A DNA stretch of 36,898 nt from an uncultured Candidatus Melainabacteria bacterium (lineage in GTDB: Bacteria; Cyanobacteriota; Vampirovibrionia; Gastranaerophilales; Gastranaerophilaceae). The stretch is taken from NCBI GenBank assembly GCA_934777245.1, contig CAKVND010000016.1, positions 1 through 36,898 on the forward strand. Direction: 5' to 3'. The notes below the pieces were generated by a model, which worked only from the letters and a program-made list of their open reading frames with translations, made no database searches and was not told the origin of the DNA. A program made the position numbers and the translations under genes. Positions 7,982 through 15,794 of the stretch are shown piece by piece. Each line of letters opens with the position of its first letter. Positions within the stretch are counted from its first letter, which is position 1.

Positions 7982-8093
7982 TTAAACGGATTTAAACGTA
8001 CTATTTATAAATATTCTAGCTCGTTTAATTCGTTTAATGATTTTTAAATATTTTTAAGTTTTTTAATTGCAATTACATAATAATTACATAACG
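7982..8093. promoter_or_regulatory. left-end arm region with repeated recombinase-type sites
   Basis: The gene-free left end (7957-8098) holds two TTAAACG copies (7982-7988, 7992-7998). Two CGTTTAA copies follow in the opposite sense (8022-8028, 8031-8037). Then comes a tandem pair: ATTACATAA, one base, AATTACATAA (8072-8091). The tandem pair recurs in the same orientation at the right end (25315-25334). Such short tandem motifs outside the core att site are typical of integrase arm-type or excisionase sites. Confidence 0.55.
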
Positions 8094-8098
8094 GAATT

Positions 8099-9049
8099 TT
8101 ATTTGTCTTTAATATGAAAGCTTGAAATAGTCCCCTTAAAACCACACTCCACTAAAATATCTGCAAAGTGTTCTCGTTTAAACGCGTTATTATGGTCATT
8201 CATAAAGAAGCAAATATTCTTAGTTTTAATGATTCTGCAAATTTCTTTCAAATAATATTTATCAACATCGGAAAAAGAAAAACCATAAGAATAGATATCT
8301 AATGTAGAATTACAAGCAATATCATGCAATTCATTAAAAAAGTCTTTATGTTTGTTGAATGCTTCCTCTGTATTTTTTCTTAAATCAAAAAACAACTGTT
8401 TTAACGAATACTCAGCCCCAAACCAATATTTTTCATATTCTCCACTTGGGCAATTGCTTTTACCGTGTCCAAAATATATTTTATCATTTACTGTTCCATG
8501 AATATGACAAACCTTTTTAATGTTATATAAGTCTTGGAGAGTGTTTGTATAATTAAAATTCAAAAATAAATCATTCTGCGGACTAATTAGTTCCATAAAA
8601 TCTTGTTTGGGAGTTGTTGCTACTTTTATTGTTTTAACCCACTCTTGAAAATAATTGTTAATTTGACAAATTGCACCATGAAGTTGTTCAGATAAATCTT
8701 GGTTTCTGTAATATGTATCTCTAATATAATTATCATCTTCTGGGTCATACTCTCCATAATCATCTAAAAAATGAGAATATTGTAAACATCCTAAAGAATC
8801 TTCTATCTCATGCCAATTAATACCCTCTGTATCATCTAAAACCTTTAATATACTTTTTACAACATCAACGTCATTATATAGCTCATCCCCATCAGGCATT
8901 AATGTTGTTTGAGGAACATCACAAAATGTATATGGCATATATTCACCATTCAAATAATTATCTATAAGAAATTTTCTAAAATCAGAATATTCAGTTTTCA
9001 TGTTATGAGCCAAATCAAATCCGTTACCAATAATAAACAACTTTGCCAT
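8099..9049 (-). CDS. abiH: AbiH-family abortive infection protein
   Basis: A 316-residue protein with the hallmarks of the bacteriophage AbiH family. It opens with KLFIIGNGFDLAHNMKTEYSDF, a Rossmann-like GNGFDL start, followed by FLNFNYTNTLQDLY and VCHIHG...IYFGHG in the second half. AbiH proteins act in phage exclusion in lactococci; the mechanism is not established. It is the first gene inside the left end of the element and is transcribed toward the att site. TATAAT ends 4 nt before the ATG, and no ribosome site is seen. Context with Abi_2 and Mrr-like genes supports a defence role. Confidence 0.85.
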   Translation of the reverse strand: MAKLFIIGNGFDLAHNMKTEYSDFRKFLIDNYLNGEYMPYTFCDVPQTTLMPDGDELYNDVDVVKSILKVLDDTEGINWHEIEDSLGCLQYSHFLDDYGEYDPEDDNYIRDTYYRNQDLSEQLHGAICQINNYFQEWVKTIKVATTPKQDFMELISPQNDLFLNFNYTNTLQDLYNIKKVCHIHGTVNDKIYFGHGKSNCPSGEYEKYWFGAEYSLKQLFFDLRKNTEEAFNKHKDFFNELHDIACNSTLDIYSYGFSFSDVDKYYLKEICRIIKTKNICFFMNDHNNAFKREHFADILVECGFKGTISSFHIKDK

Positions 9050-9162
9050 AATTATTATACTGTTCCTATTTAGTGTATTGACTTAAATATTTATCATTAT
9101 TATAAACAATAAAAAGATTATATAAATTCTTTCATGTATACAAACATAAATGGATTTTAAAA

Positions 9163-9735
9163 ATGAAAGAAGATATATTTATAATTCTTGGGGCTAGTAA
9201 TCACAGTAAAAATAAACGAGAACCAAACGATTATTATGCAACAGACCCTATTGCCGGAGAATTACTATTAAAAGTTGAACCAAGCCTTAATAACATTTGG
9301 GAATGTGCTTGTGGAGAAGGGCATTTGGCAAAAGTTTTTGCAATGCATAACAAACTCGGTAAAGCAACTGACCTTATTAATAGAGGTTATGGAAGCGTTG
9401 AAGATTTTTTGTTTAACAACGAGCTTTATCTAAATGGTGATATCGTAACGAATCCGCCATATAAATATGCGCAAGAGTTTGTAGAACATGCATTAAGCAA
9501 AGTTGAAACAGGTCGTAAAGTTTGTATGTTCCTCAAAGTTCTATTTTTAGAGAGCCAAACTAGAAAAGAATTTTTTGCACAGAATCCACCTAGAACTGTC
9601 TATGTATCTTCAAGCAGAATAAATTGTGCTAGAAATGGTAATTTCAATACATACAACTCCGGTGCAATAGCGTATGCTTGGTATGTATGGGTAAAAGGTT
9701 ACCAAGGGGAAACCGTTATAAAATGGATTAACTAA
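9163..9735 (+). CDS. phage-type N6-adenine DNA methyltransferase-like protein
   Basis: A 190-residue SAM-dependent methyltransferase. It has DYYATDP near residue 24, motif I ECACGEGHLA (47-56) and the catalytic NPPY at 97-100, the motif of amino-methyltransferases acting on DNA adenine. There is no recognisable separate target-recognition domain. Its short length matches single-domain enzymes carried by prophages and mobile elements. There is no adjacent cognate restriction gene in the same orientation. Its end overlaps the convergent Abi_2 gene by 4 nt. It may protect the element or mark DNA for regulation; the recognition site is unknown. Confidence 0.75.
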   Translation: MKEDIFIILGASNHSKNKREPNDYYATDPIAGELLLKVEPSLNNIWECACGEGHLAKVFAMHNKLGKATDLINRGYGSVEDFLFNNELYLNGDIVTNPPYKYAQEFVEHALSKVETGRKVCMFLKVLFLESQTRKEFFAQNPPRTVYVSSSRINCARNGNFNTYNSGAIAYAWYVWVKGYQGETVIKWIN

Positions 9736-10694
9736 TGCCTATTAAGCTTGAACATTTCATGTAAAAAATCGAATTTGTGATATAAAAATTCAAAATCACT
9801 ATTACTACAGCAAGTAATATCACCTATTAAATAATTTATATCATCACAACCTAGTAACTTTAGTATTTCGATAATATTTGTGTAAATCTTCCATAAGTCT
9901 AACTTTGGAGCAATATTGGTGTATATAATTCTATTGTAATGAGATATGGCATTTCTTAACAATCTTATATCATCCAACTTTTGAGTAATCGTTCTAAGCG
10001 TTCTTATGTCTTCATTGTTTACATTTGGGAATATTAATTTTAGTTCTAGTTCTTCTTTTGAGTCAGCTTTGTAATATAGACCTTGAACTTCAAGTAACGT
10101 AATCCAATAATTCAATGTAGGCTTTGTTTCTAAAAAGTCGAAAATTGTAAAAGATGTATTTCTTTTAAATCTGTACTCTATTGCTTCGGATAAGATTGCA
10201 ATAGCTTTTCTTATCTTTCCCAATTTTGTTTTTATTGCAGTTCTTGATAAAGTTGTATCGTGTTCTAAATATTCTCTTATTATTTGTTCACGGACTATCT
10301 TGTTTATCTTGTGATAAAAATACTTATTAATAATTTCGTTATCAAAATCATCAAGCTCTAATAAATCATAAAACAATTCAGTATTGAACCAGAAATTATC
10401 ACCATACTTAGTATACAAATAATTTGATAATCGTACTTTTATAATGTTTTCCAATATTGCTAAGTATGGATAAAGCGTTTTAGAGAGCTTGATATTATAT
10501 CTATAGAGTTCAACTATACAATCCCAATTATCTTTTATTTTTTCAGGGTAAATAGCTTTTAGGTTGTCAATGATTGTAGGGTTTTCCTTTATGATTTGTA
10601 TGTAAGAAAGTAATCTTGAAATTTCAGCAAAAGATTTAATACTATCCTTGCGTTTTTCATTCAAATCTAATTCTTTTATAAAATATTCAATCAT
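9732..10694 (-). CDS. Abi_2 (AbiD/F-like) protein with HEPN RNase motif
   Basis: A protein of about 320 residues resembling the Abi_2 abortive-infection family. It has an N-terminal region with LYPYLAILENIIKVRLSNYL and a C-terminal LLRNAISHYNRI, where Arg-x4-His (about residues 247-252) is the HEPN ribonuclease signature. Such proteins are thought to cleave RNA on phage infection. A GTG at 10697 and ATG at 10694 are both possible; the ATG is taken. Convergent overlap with the methyltransferase suggests compaction of a defence cassette. Confidence 0.75.
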   Translation of the reverse strand: MIEYFIKELDLNEKRKDSIKSFAEISRLLSYIQIIKENPTIIDNLKAIYPEKIKDNWDCIVELYRYNIKLSKTLYPYLAILENIIKVRLSNYLYTKYGDNFWFNTELFYDLLELDDFDNEIINKYFYHKINKIVREQIIREYLEHDTTLSRTAIKTKLGKIRKAIAILSEAIEYRFKRNTSFTIFDFLETKPTLNYWITLLEVQGLYYKADSKEELELKLIFPNVNNEDIRTLRTITQKLDDIRLLRNAISHYNRIIYTNIAPKLDLWKIYTNIIEILKLLGCDDINYLIGDITCCSNSDFEFLYHKFDFLHEMFKLNRH

Positions 10695-10751
10695 CACTTG
10701 CCCTAAACACTTGAAATTTATTTACATATAGATTATACTATAAATAGAAAG

Positions 10752-10783
10752 ATACCGAGACAGATTTATTCTGTGCTCGGTAT
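10752..10783. terminator. hairpin terminator-like element
   Basis: ATACCGAG (10752-10759) pairs with CTCGGTAT (10776-10783), and CAGA with TCTG pair inside, with one bulge. On the plus strand it is followed by a T6 run (10787-10792); on the minus strand it is followed by a T-rich tract. It probably ends transcription of the minus-strand regulator (10865-11149) and shields the Abi_2 gene. Confidence 0.6.
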
Positions 10784-10864
10784 GAATTTTTTAGCCCCTA
10801 TAAAACAATATGGTGCATTTGTATATCACTAGCACAGTTGCAGTAGGCTTTTTACAGTTTATTT

Positions 10865-11149
10865 CTAACTATTTTTCTCAACATGCTCTATCGCTGTTTT
10901 AGGTACAAATTTTATCTCATACCCTAAAGCTTCTGCAATGTCCATGACTTCTGTAATTTTAAAAGAAGCTCGAGCCAATTTATTCATTAAATTTGGTGCT
11001 GAAGCAGAGCGACCATATTGCTCATTTAACAATGATGCTAGCTTTAGAATCGATGTATTATTCTCTTTTAGAAAGCCCTTTATAAGGGCTCTAGTCTGCT
11101 CTATTCGTTCATTAGGAGCTTTGTATTTTGGTGTTTTAGGATTGCTCAT
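10865..11149 (-). CDS. small XRE-like (DUF6471-like) DNA-binding regulator
   Basis: A 94-residue protein with a helix-turn-helix-like core. LKLASLLNEQYGRSASAPNL is followed by MNKLARASFKITEVMDIAEA and LGYEIKFVPK, a pattern seen in small Cro/XRE-type proteins of mobile elements. It is transcribed divergently from the coiled-coil/resolvase genes. GAGG lies just before its ATG. A likely promoter has -10 TATACT (11174-11169) and -35 GTGATA (11197-11192) with 17-bp spacing. The -35 lies inside GTATCACG, which recurs inverted 54 bp away. It may repress itself and the divergent genes. Confidence 0.6.
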   Translation of the reverse strand: MSNPKTPKYKAPNERIEQTRALIKGFLKENNTSILKLASLLNEQYGRSASAPNLMNKLARASFKITEVMDIAEALGYEIKFVPKTAIEHVEKNS

Positions 11150-11190
11150 ATATTTACCTCACAAAAACAGTATAACATTATTTTAAACAA

Positions 11191-11267
11191 GTATCACGTT
11201 TACGTAAAGTTTTGTGTCGAGGAAGCAATAAAACACTTGATATTCATGTTATCGTGATACATGAATA
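11191..11267. promoter_or_regulatory. divergent operator region
   Basis: The region between the divergent starts (11149 and 11297) contains GTATCACG (11191-11198) and its inverted copy CGTGATAC (11253-11260). The second lies inside another inverted repeat, TATTCATG (11241-11248) and CATGAATA (11260-11267). The first overlaps the -35 of the minus-strand promoter. This arrangement is typical of a lysogenic-type switch and probably binds the small XRE-like protein. Confidence 0.5.
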
Positions 11268-11296
11268 TATATGTAAGCAATCGAAAGGAGCTAAAC

Positions 11297-11590
11297 ATGC
11301 AAAACAAAGTTATTATTACAAACACAAATTTAATAGATGAAATTCAAACCATTAAGGGGATCGAAGCAAAATTGCAGGAGCTTAAAGAACTTAAAGAAGA
11401 AAAGGAAGCTATTATTAAAAAAGTTCTTGACGATGCAGGCATAGAAGAACTGCAAATTGGAGCATTCACAGTAAGATTTACCAACATTACACGAAATAAC
11501 TTTAATACATCAGCTTTTAAGAAAAAATACTTGGAACTTTATAATGCGTTTATTAAACAAACACACTATAGAAAATTTGATATTGTGTAG
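11297..11590 (+). CDS. small coiled-coil protein of unknown function
   Basis: A 97-residue protein that I cannot name. The start at 11297 is fixed by AAAGGAG (11284-11290) six bases upstream; an in-frame earlier ATG lacks a site. Residues about 15-45 form a charged coiled coil (KLQELKELKEEKEAIIKKV). A beta-rich patch follows, GIEELQIGAFTVRFT, then a Phe/Lys/Tyr-rich C-terminus with FKKKYLELYNAF. This layout resembles phage coiled-coil accessory proteins, but I see no catalytic motif. It is upstream of the serine resolvase, separated by a hairpin that begins at its stop codon. Confidence 0.6.
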   Translation: MQNKVIITNTNLIDEIQTIKGIEAKLQELKELKEEKEAIIKKVLDDAGIEELQIGAFTVRFTNITRNNFNTSAFKKKYLELYNAFIKQTHYRKFDIV

Positions 11591-11609
11591 AGGGTTCACC
11601 CCCCTACAC
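11585..11609 (+). terminator. intercistronic hairpin, partial terminator/attenuator
   Basis: GTGTAGAGGG (11585-11594) pairs with CCCCCTACAC (11600-11609) with a single mismatch and a 5-nt loop; the stop codon of the coiled-coil gene lies in the stem. It is followed by a short T-containing run and then the resolvase ribosome site. It could lower resolvase expression relative to the upstream gene. Confidence 0.4.
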
Positions 11610-11627
11610 TTTAATTAGAGGTACAAA

Positions 11628-12221
11628 ATGGGAAAAATTTTTGCATATATCAGAGTTAGCACTCGTGAACAAAACGAAAACAGACAACTTGATTCACTTA
11701 CAGGTTTAAGAATAGATGAAATTATTATAGAAAAAGCTAGCGGTAAAAATTTTGTTGGTCGTGAAAAGTACCAACAAATGAAATCAAAGCTAAGAGCCGG
11801 AGACCTAGTTATTGTTCATTCCTTAGACAGATTTGGTCGTGATTACAAACAAATCTGTAAGGAGTGGGAGACATTAACCAATATTGGCGTAGATATTCAA
11901 GTTTTAGACATGCCGGTGCTAAATACAAAAAATAACGAAAATGGTTTAACCGGAAGATTGATTACTGATATTGTTTTAAAGCTTTTAAGTTATGTAGCTG
12001 AAAAAGAAAGATTGAACATAAAAACTCGACAAACAGAAGGAATTGCAAGTGCAAAAGCAAGAGGAGTAAAGTTTGGCAGACCTGTTGCAGAGATTCCAAA
12101 AGATTTCTTACGGGCATATGAACTTTATCAGCAAGGATTGATAAAAGCTAAAGATGTAATGTGCATGTGTAATATTGCCAAAAGTACGTTTTATAAATAC
12201 GCACAGTCTATAAAAAGTTAA
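11628..12221 (+). CDS. serine recombinase (resolvase/invertase family)
   Basis: A 197-residue resolvase of typical length. Its N-terminal catalytic domain starts FAYIRVSTREQNENRQ with nucleophile Ser11 and R9. SLDRFGRD gives D67, R68 and R71. A long E helix (ITDIVLKLLSYVAEKERLNI) and a C-terminal helix-turn-helix (about 150-197, starting GRPVAEIPKDF) follow. It cuts and rejoins DNA at a dimer-bound site and usually resolves cointegrates or inverts segments. AGAGG precedes the ATG by 6 nt. Short repeats just downstream (12205-12319) may be its sites. It marks the left edge of the nine-gene cargo operon, whose right edge is marked by a tyrosine recombinase. Confidence 0.9.
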   Translation: MGKIFAYIRVSTREQNENRQLDSLTGLRIDEIIIEKASGKNFVGREKYQQMKSKLRAGDLVIVHSLDRFGRDYKQICKEWETLTNIGVDIQVLDMPVLNTKNNENGLTGRLITDIVLKLLSYVAEKERLNIKTRQTEGIASAKARGVKFGRPVAEIPKDFLRAYELYQQGLIKAKDVMCMCNIAKSTFYKYAQSIKS

Positions 12222-12319
12222 GTGTTTTTCATAGACCAATTTTTATCAAAACTACCTCCGGAAAATATTGATTTTTCATATTAAGAAATAGTCCACAAAA
12301 AGTACACTTTTCATAGACT
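12205..12319. repeat. repeated ATAGAC motifs, candidate resolvase site
   Basis: AGTCTAT (12205-12211, within the end of the resolvase gene) is inverted relative to TTTTTCATAGAC (12225-12236) and TTTTCATAGACTT (12308-12320). The last two are near-identical direct repeats about 83 bp apart in the intergenic region between the convergent resolvase and Mrr-like genes. Resolvase sites are typically arrays of partly inverted half-sites next to the gene, so this is a candidate res site, not a proven one. Confidence 0.35.
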
Positions 12320-12357
12320 TAAAGAAAGAAGGAAATGACTTTGAGGTCATCCTATTA

Positions 12358-13098
12358 TTATAAGTCCAATTTTCTACCATACCTAGAACTACTTACAGTT
12401 TCTTTATTTTCTATTGATTGACAATTTTCCATTTCTTGATTAGCTTGTTCGCTCATGTCGATTATATCATCAAGATTTAAAGCTTTGTAATTAGGTTTGT
12501 TTTGTATAAATTTAGCACTCATTTCTGATAATCCAGATGATGCTACAATAATAACTTCATCTGCTCCAAAATCATCTTTACAGCCCCATAAAGCACGTAC
12601 AGGTTCCGGAGGTACCGGATTTTGATAATGTTTGCATTGGACAATTGCTTTATACCCATCCTTTTTTAAAATTATATCAACACCACCATCACCACTACCT
12701 TTAGTTACCGTAGCGTTATAACCATTAATTCTGAATACCCTAGCAACTTCTTGCTCAAATTGCCAACCGTCAAGAGTCCACCACCATTGACGTTGCTTCC
12801 ATTTATCAGCGTTAAGTCTTGTATCTGCATAAGATAATTTATTGTGCCACCAATAGCAAAAATAAATTACTCCAATAAGTATAAAAGTTCCGGCAATTTC
12901 ATTGGATATTCCAGTCAAAACACAAGATACCGCTAAATATAAAACGGACAATAATAATGATTTGCCCAAAGTTCCCCAAAGATTTAATCGTGCGACTTCT
13001 TTTAAAAATCTATATACCAGCACAATAAAGCCTATTATTATGCTGATAGCAAGCTTTACTAACATATTAAAAGTTCTATAGTCGCCTCGTTTTGACAT
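12358..13098 (-). CDS. membrane-anchored Mrr-like PD-(D/E)xK endonuclease with GR-tail
   Basis: A 246-residue protein with two predicted membrane helices (about 12-30 and 48-84) and a Mrr_cat-type nuclease domain (about 107-215). Visible nuclease residues are FEQEVARVF, GSGDGGVDII with D141, and IVQCKHY with Q154 and K156, the D...QxK pattern of restriction-like enzymes. Mrr-type domains cut modified or foreign DNA; membrane anchoring is also seen in some defence nucleases. The C-terminus ends SSRYGRKLDL, matching the tail shared by four other products of this operon. It is the last gene of the nine-gene operon, 43 nt after the preceding one. It could be the effector. Confidence 0.8.
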   Translation of the reverse strand: MSKRGDYRTFNMLVKLAISIIIGFIVLVYRFLKEVARLNLWGTLGKSLLLSVLYLAVSCVLTGISNEIAGTFILIGVIYFCYWWHNKLSYADTRLNADKWKQRQWWWTLDGWQFEQEVARVFRINGYNATVTKGSGDGGVDIILKKDGYKAIVQCKHYQNPVPPEPVRALWGCKDDFGADEVIIVASSGLSEMSAKFIQNKPNYKALNLDDIIDMSEQANQEMENCQSIENKETVSSSRYGRKLDL

Positions 13099-13141
13099 AA
13101 GATTTCTAATCTCCTATCTGTTACCGGTATTTTCTTAATCA

Positions 13142-14530
13142 TTAATATTCTAATGTGCGTCCTTTTTTAATTAGAGGTTTTTTAGGAAAAATAAGTTTAT
13201 CCTCCAGTAAAACTCTTTCATGAGGTTGCAAGTCAAAATATTTAGCAAAACTATCCAAATCATACCAAGTCATTGTTTTTCTTTCATTTATGAATAGTTC
13301 TGCTTTTTCATTATCAAACCCATCAAGAGTCAATATGGCGTTCTTTGTGCAAGTTTTTATATCTATCATACGAGAATTAGCCTTACTTAATATTTTTTGA
13401 TAAGTTTTGTTATTAGGATAAAGTTCTAAAGCCTGCTTGATATTGATTATTGATTGGTCAAAATCCCCATCTTTCAAACACTTTAGGCTTTTTTGATAAA
13501 AAGCACGTGCAAGATGCTTATTATTTTCTTCATTGATAACATCTAATAATTTTAAATAATCTTCATTTGATGAATCCAATGATATTGCCTTATTTATATT
13601 TTCAATGGCTTCTTCATATTTTTGTTTTGTTAAAAGGTTTTCTGCATTGTGAAAATATGATTTTGCCGATAGATGTTTCGACGTTTCTTCATCTAAAATT
13701 TTTAGAACTTTTTTTCGATTTTCAATAGCACTTTCTAACGTTTTATCACTCTCGATTGCCTTATCATATGCTTCAAATGCTTTATCAAATTTTTTTATTT
13801 GATAATAAATATTTCCAATAGCATTATATGTAATGCTATTGTTTTCATCTCTTTTAAGGATTTCTTTGTAATAATCTAAAGCTTTGTTTAAACTAGAATT
13901 TTGATTATCATTTTCTGTTACTTCCAGCTTATCAACTTGCTTGTTATTATCATCTGGAGAAAACTCTAGTTTATTTTCTTTAGTATAAGTTTGTGTTTCA
14001 AACTTACTACTAAATTTTTCTTGTTGCGACTTCTCTTTATTTAAAATTTTTAAAACTTTTTCTCTCTTTTCGATGGCTATTTCAAATGTTTTATCAATAT
14101 CTATAGCAGTATTATAAGCTTCTAATGCTTCATCAAATTTTCCCATTTGATAATAAATGTCTCCAATTCTGTTATTTATACGTGCTATTGCATAATTATT
14201 TGTTTCATTTTTTAACACACTGTTTTGAAAATCAAGAGATTTTTGTAAATCATCTAAAGATTGCTGTGCGTGCTCAGCTCTTGTCTGACAATCTTTTGTT
14301 AATAATTTGTCTACACGTTCGTCAATATCATCTTTTTTTAATTTATCTAAACAATTTAGTACAAAATTAAAAAAACTATATATTACGAATAAAGGAATGC
14401 CAAGTATAGCATTAAGCAGAAGAAAACCTGCACACCAAGTATATATATCATATAATTCGTTTGTACCCATTAGTAAACAAAAGTCTATTACAATTATAAG
14501 GATTTCAAGAATTATTAAAAATTTTTTCAT
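13142..14530 (-). CDS. membrane-anchored TPR protein with HhH-like C-terminus and GR-tail
   Basis: A 462-residue protein. Two hydrophobic segments at the N-terminus (about 3-22 and 30-54) anchor it. The middle (about 95-385) holds several tetratricopeptide repeats, recognisable as NRIGDIYYQMGKFDEALEAY and NAIGNIYYQIKKFDKAFEAY, arranged in three groups with charged linkers. The last 75 residues carry a domain shared with the TPR protein at 15795-16760: CTK, GFDNEKAELF, WYDLDSFAKYFDLQPHE and LIFPKKP. It resembles the ComEA-like helix-hairpin-helix. The protein ends KKGRTLEY, the operon-wide tail. A TTG at 14536 would add two residues; the ATG at 14530 is taken. It probably scaffolds partners at the membrane. 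Confidence 0.75.
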   Translation of the reverse strand: MKKFLIILEILIIVIDFCLLMGTNELYDIYTWCAGFLLLNAILGIPLFVIYSFFNFVLNCLDKLKKDDIDERVDKLLTKDCQTRAEHAQQSLDDLQKSLDFQNSVLKNETNNYAIARINNRIGDIYYQMGKFDEALEAYNTAIDIDKTFEIAIEKREKVLKILNKEKSQQEKFSSKFETQTYTKENKLEFSPDDNNKQVDKLEVTENDNQNSSLNKALDYYKEILKRDENNSITYNAIGNIYYQIKKFDKAFEAYDKAIESDKTLESAIENRKKVLKILDEETSKHLSAKSYFHNAENLLTKQKYEEAIENINKAISLDSSNEDYLKLLDVINEENNKHLARAFYQKSLKCLKDGDFDQSIINIKQALELYPNNKTYQKILSKANSRMIDIKTCTKNAILTLDGFDNEKAELFINERKTMTWYDLDSFAKYFDLQPHERVLLEDKLIFPKKPLIKKGRTLEY

Positions 14531-14572
14531 ACGCAATCTTTATTAATGTCCTATATTAGTTCTTATACAACT

Positions 14573-14980
14573 TTAAAAATCCATAACTCTGCCATAACCT
14601 TTTATTTTGGAAGGTTTTAATACTAAGTTTGTATCTACATTATCCTTAGTATCTGAATCATTGTTACGCTTCTGATTTAGTTTTTTATAACAATCTTCAC
14701 GGCACATGAGATAATATGGATTAGGCTCTAAGTTAATTGCAATATTATAATCAGCAATAGCTTTTTTATATTGTTCACATTCCTTATAACAATTTGCCCG
14801 TAAAACGTAGTAAGCAACATTTTGTTCTAAAGCTATAGCTTTCGTGTAATTAGCAATTGCTTCTTCAAACCTTCTTTCGTCTCTGTAATGATTTGCCTTA
14901 TTTAAATAGCCTAGTATTCTAGTTTCATAGTAATAGTTAATCCCAAGCTGTTGATTTTCGGCTTGTTTTTCTTCCGGCAT
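14573..14980 (-). CDS. short TPR protein with GR-tail
   Basis: A 135-residue soluble protein with about two to three TPR motifs (residues about 22-105), for example YRDERRFEEAIANYTKAIAL and YKECEQYKKAIADYNIAINL. A flexible Asn/Asp-rich linker and the C-terminus KIKGYGRVMDF follow. The tail matches GR-x-hydrophobic-[D/E]-aromatic as in its neighbours. AAAGGAAG precedes the ATG at optimal spacing. It starts 11 nt after the stop of the Ycf35-like gene, consistent with co-translation. TPRs bind short peptide segments, so it may act as an adaptor. Confidence 0.8.
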   Translation of the reverse strand: MPEEKQAENQQLGINYYYETRILGYLNKANHYRDERRFEEAIANYTKAIALEQNVAYYVLRANCYKECEQYKKAIADYNIAINLEPNPYYLMCREDCYKKLNQKRNNDSDTKDNVDTNLVLKPSKIKGYGRVMDF

Positions 14981-14991
14981 GTTTACTTCCT

Positions 14992-15783
14992 TTAAATATT
15001 TACAGTAATAACAATCGAACCATCTTCTAAAAATTCTTCTTGTTCAAAACTATAATTAGAATTCTTTTGTACTTTGTTTTTTATGTTTTCACAAATTTTG
15101 TATTGTAATATTTTATTGTATTCAGTTTCTATCTGGATAAATTTTTTGTAAATTTTTTCTAAATCGCAATTACCGAAAACTTTAAATGCATAGTTTCCAT
15201 TATTGCTTTTATAAATAATTGTTTTACAACCTTCTAATACAAATTCAAAATTGTTGCCTATGTTTTGGGATACAATCCCCATTTTTTTTAGAGCAGATTC
15301 TAATACATTATCGTCCGTAAATATCGTAGGAAATGTGTATTCTGGTATTGATTCTATTGTTGGCTCTAATATAGACTTTGTTTTATGTGATGTTTTATAC
15401 TGGTTCTTTTGTGTTATAGATTCAAAGAAGTATCTACTTCCCAAAGACTTTTCAACTTTTTCTATAAACACAGGCATATATTTATTATTTACTATAGTAT
15501 CTACAACAGCTTCCATCTCACCATCTATCAACATCCACCAAATACAATCCCAATCACCTATCCCTACATGTGTTTTTAAGTATAAAAATTTGTCGGTACG
15601 TATCCTTATAAAATCATAACCTACTTCTGCCAAATGTTTTTCAAGTTCAGTTTCACTTTTGAACATTGTATAGTATGTTTTTTGCTGTGATTGTACCCAA
15701 TCATCATATGCTTTGTCTCCCATTTTACGCTGTTCTTCTGCTATCTGGCGTTCTGCATCTATTAAATCTTGCTTTATTGACAT
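14992..15783 (-). CDS. protein with Ycf35 (DUF1257)-like C-terminal domain
   Basis: A 263-residue protein. The N-terminal part (1-50) is a charged helix, the middle (about 50-125) is unassigned and Trp-rich (GIGDWDCIWWMLIDGE). Residues about 155-263 resemble the plastid/cyanobacterial Ycf35 (DUF1257) domain. That region has LESALKKMG near its start, a beta region with GNYAFKVFGN, YNKILQYKICENIKNK, and the closing EEFLEDGSIVITV, like the EEV-x-EDGSI-x-L ending of Ycf35. The DUF2997-like gene and the Ycf46-like ATPase in the same operon support this call. It lacks the GR-tail. GAGGAG precedes the ATG. The molecular role of Ycf35 is not settled, so I assign none. Confidence 0.55.
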   Translation of the reverse strand: MSIKQDLIDAERQIAEEQRKMGDKAYDDWVQSQQKTYYTMFKSETELEKHLAEVGYDFIRIRTDKFLYLKTHVGIGDWDCIWWMLIDGEMEAVVDTIVNNKYMPVFIEKVEKSLGSRYFFESITQKNQYKTSHKTKSILEPTIESIPEYTFPTIFTDDNVLESALKKMGIVSQNIGNNFEFVLEGCKTIIYKSNNGNYAFKVFGNCDLEKIYKKFIQIETEYNKILQYKICENIKNKVQKNSNYSFEQEEFLEDGSIVITVNI

Positions 15784-15794
15784 AACATCTCCTC

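Noticed and set aside
11620..11632. GGTACAAAATGGG upstream of the serine resolvase matches 13 bases of the switch repeat
   Set aside because: It overlaps the ribosome site spacer and start codon of the resolvase, has no second copy nearby, and short AT-rich matches occur by chance.
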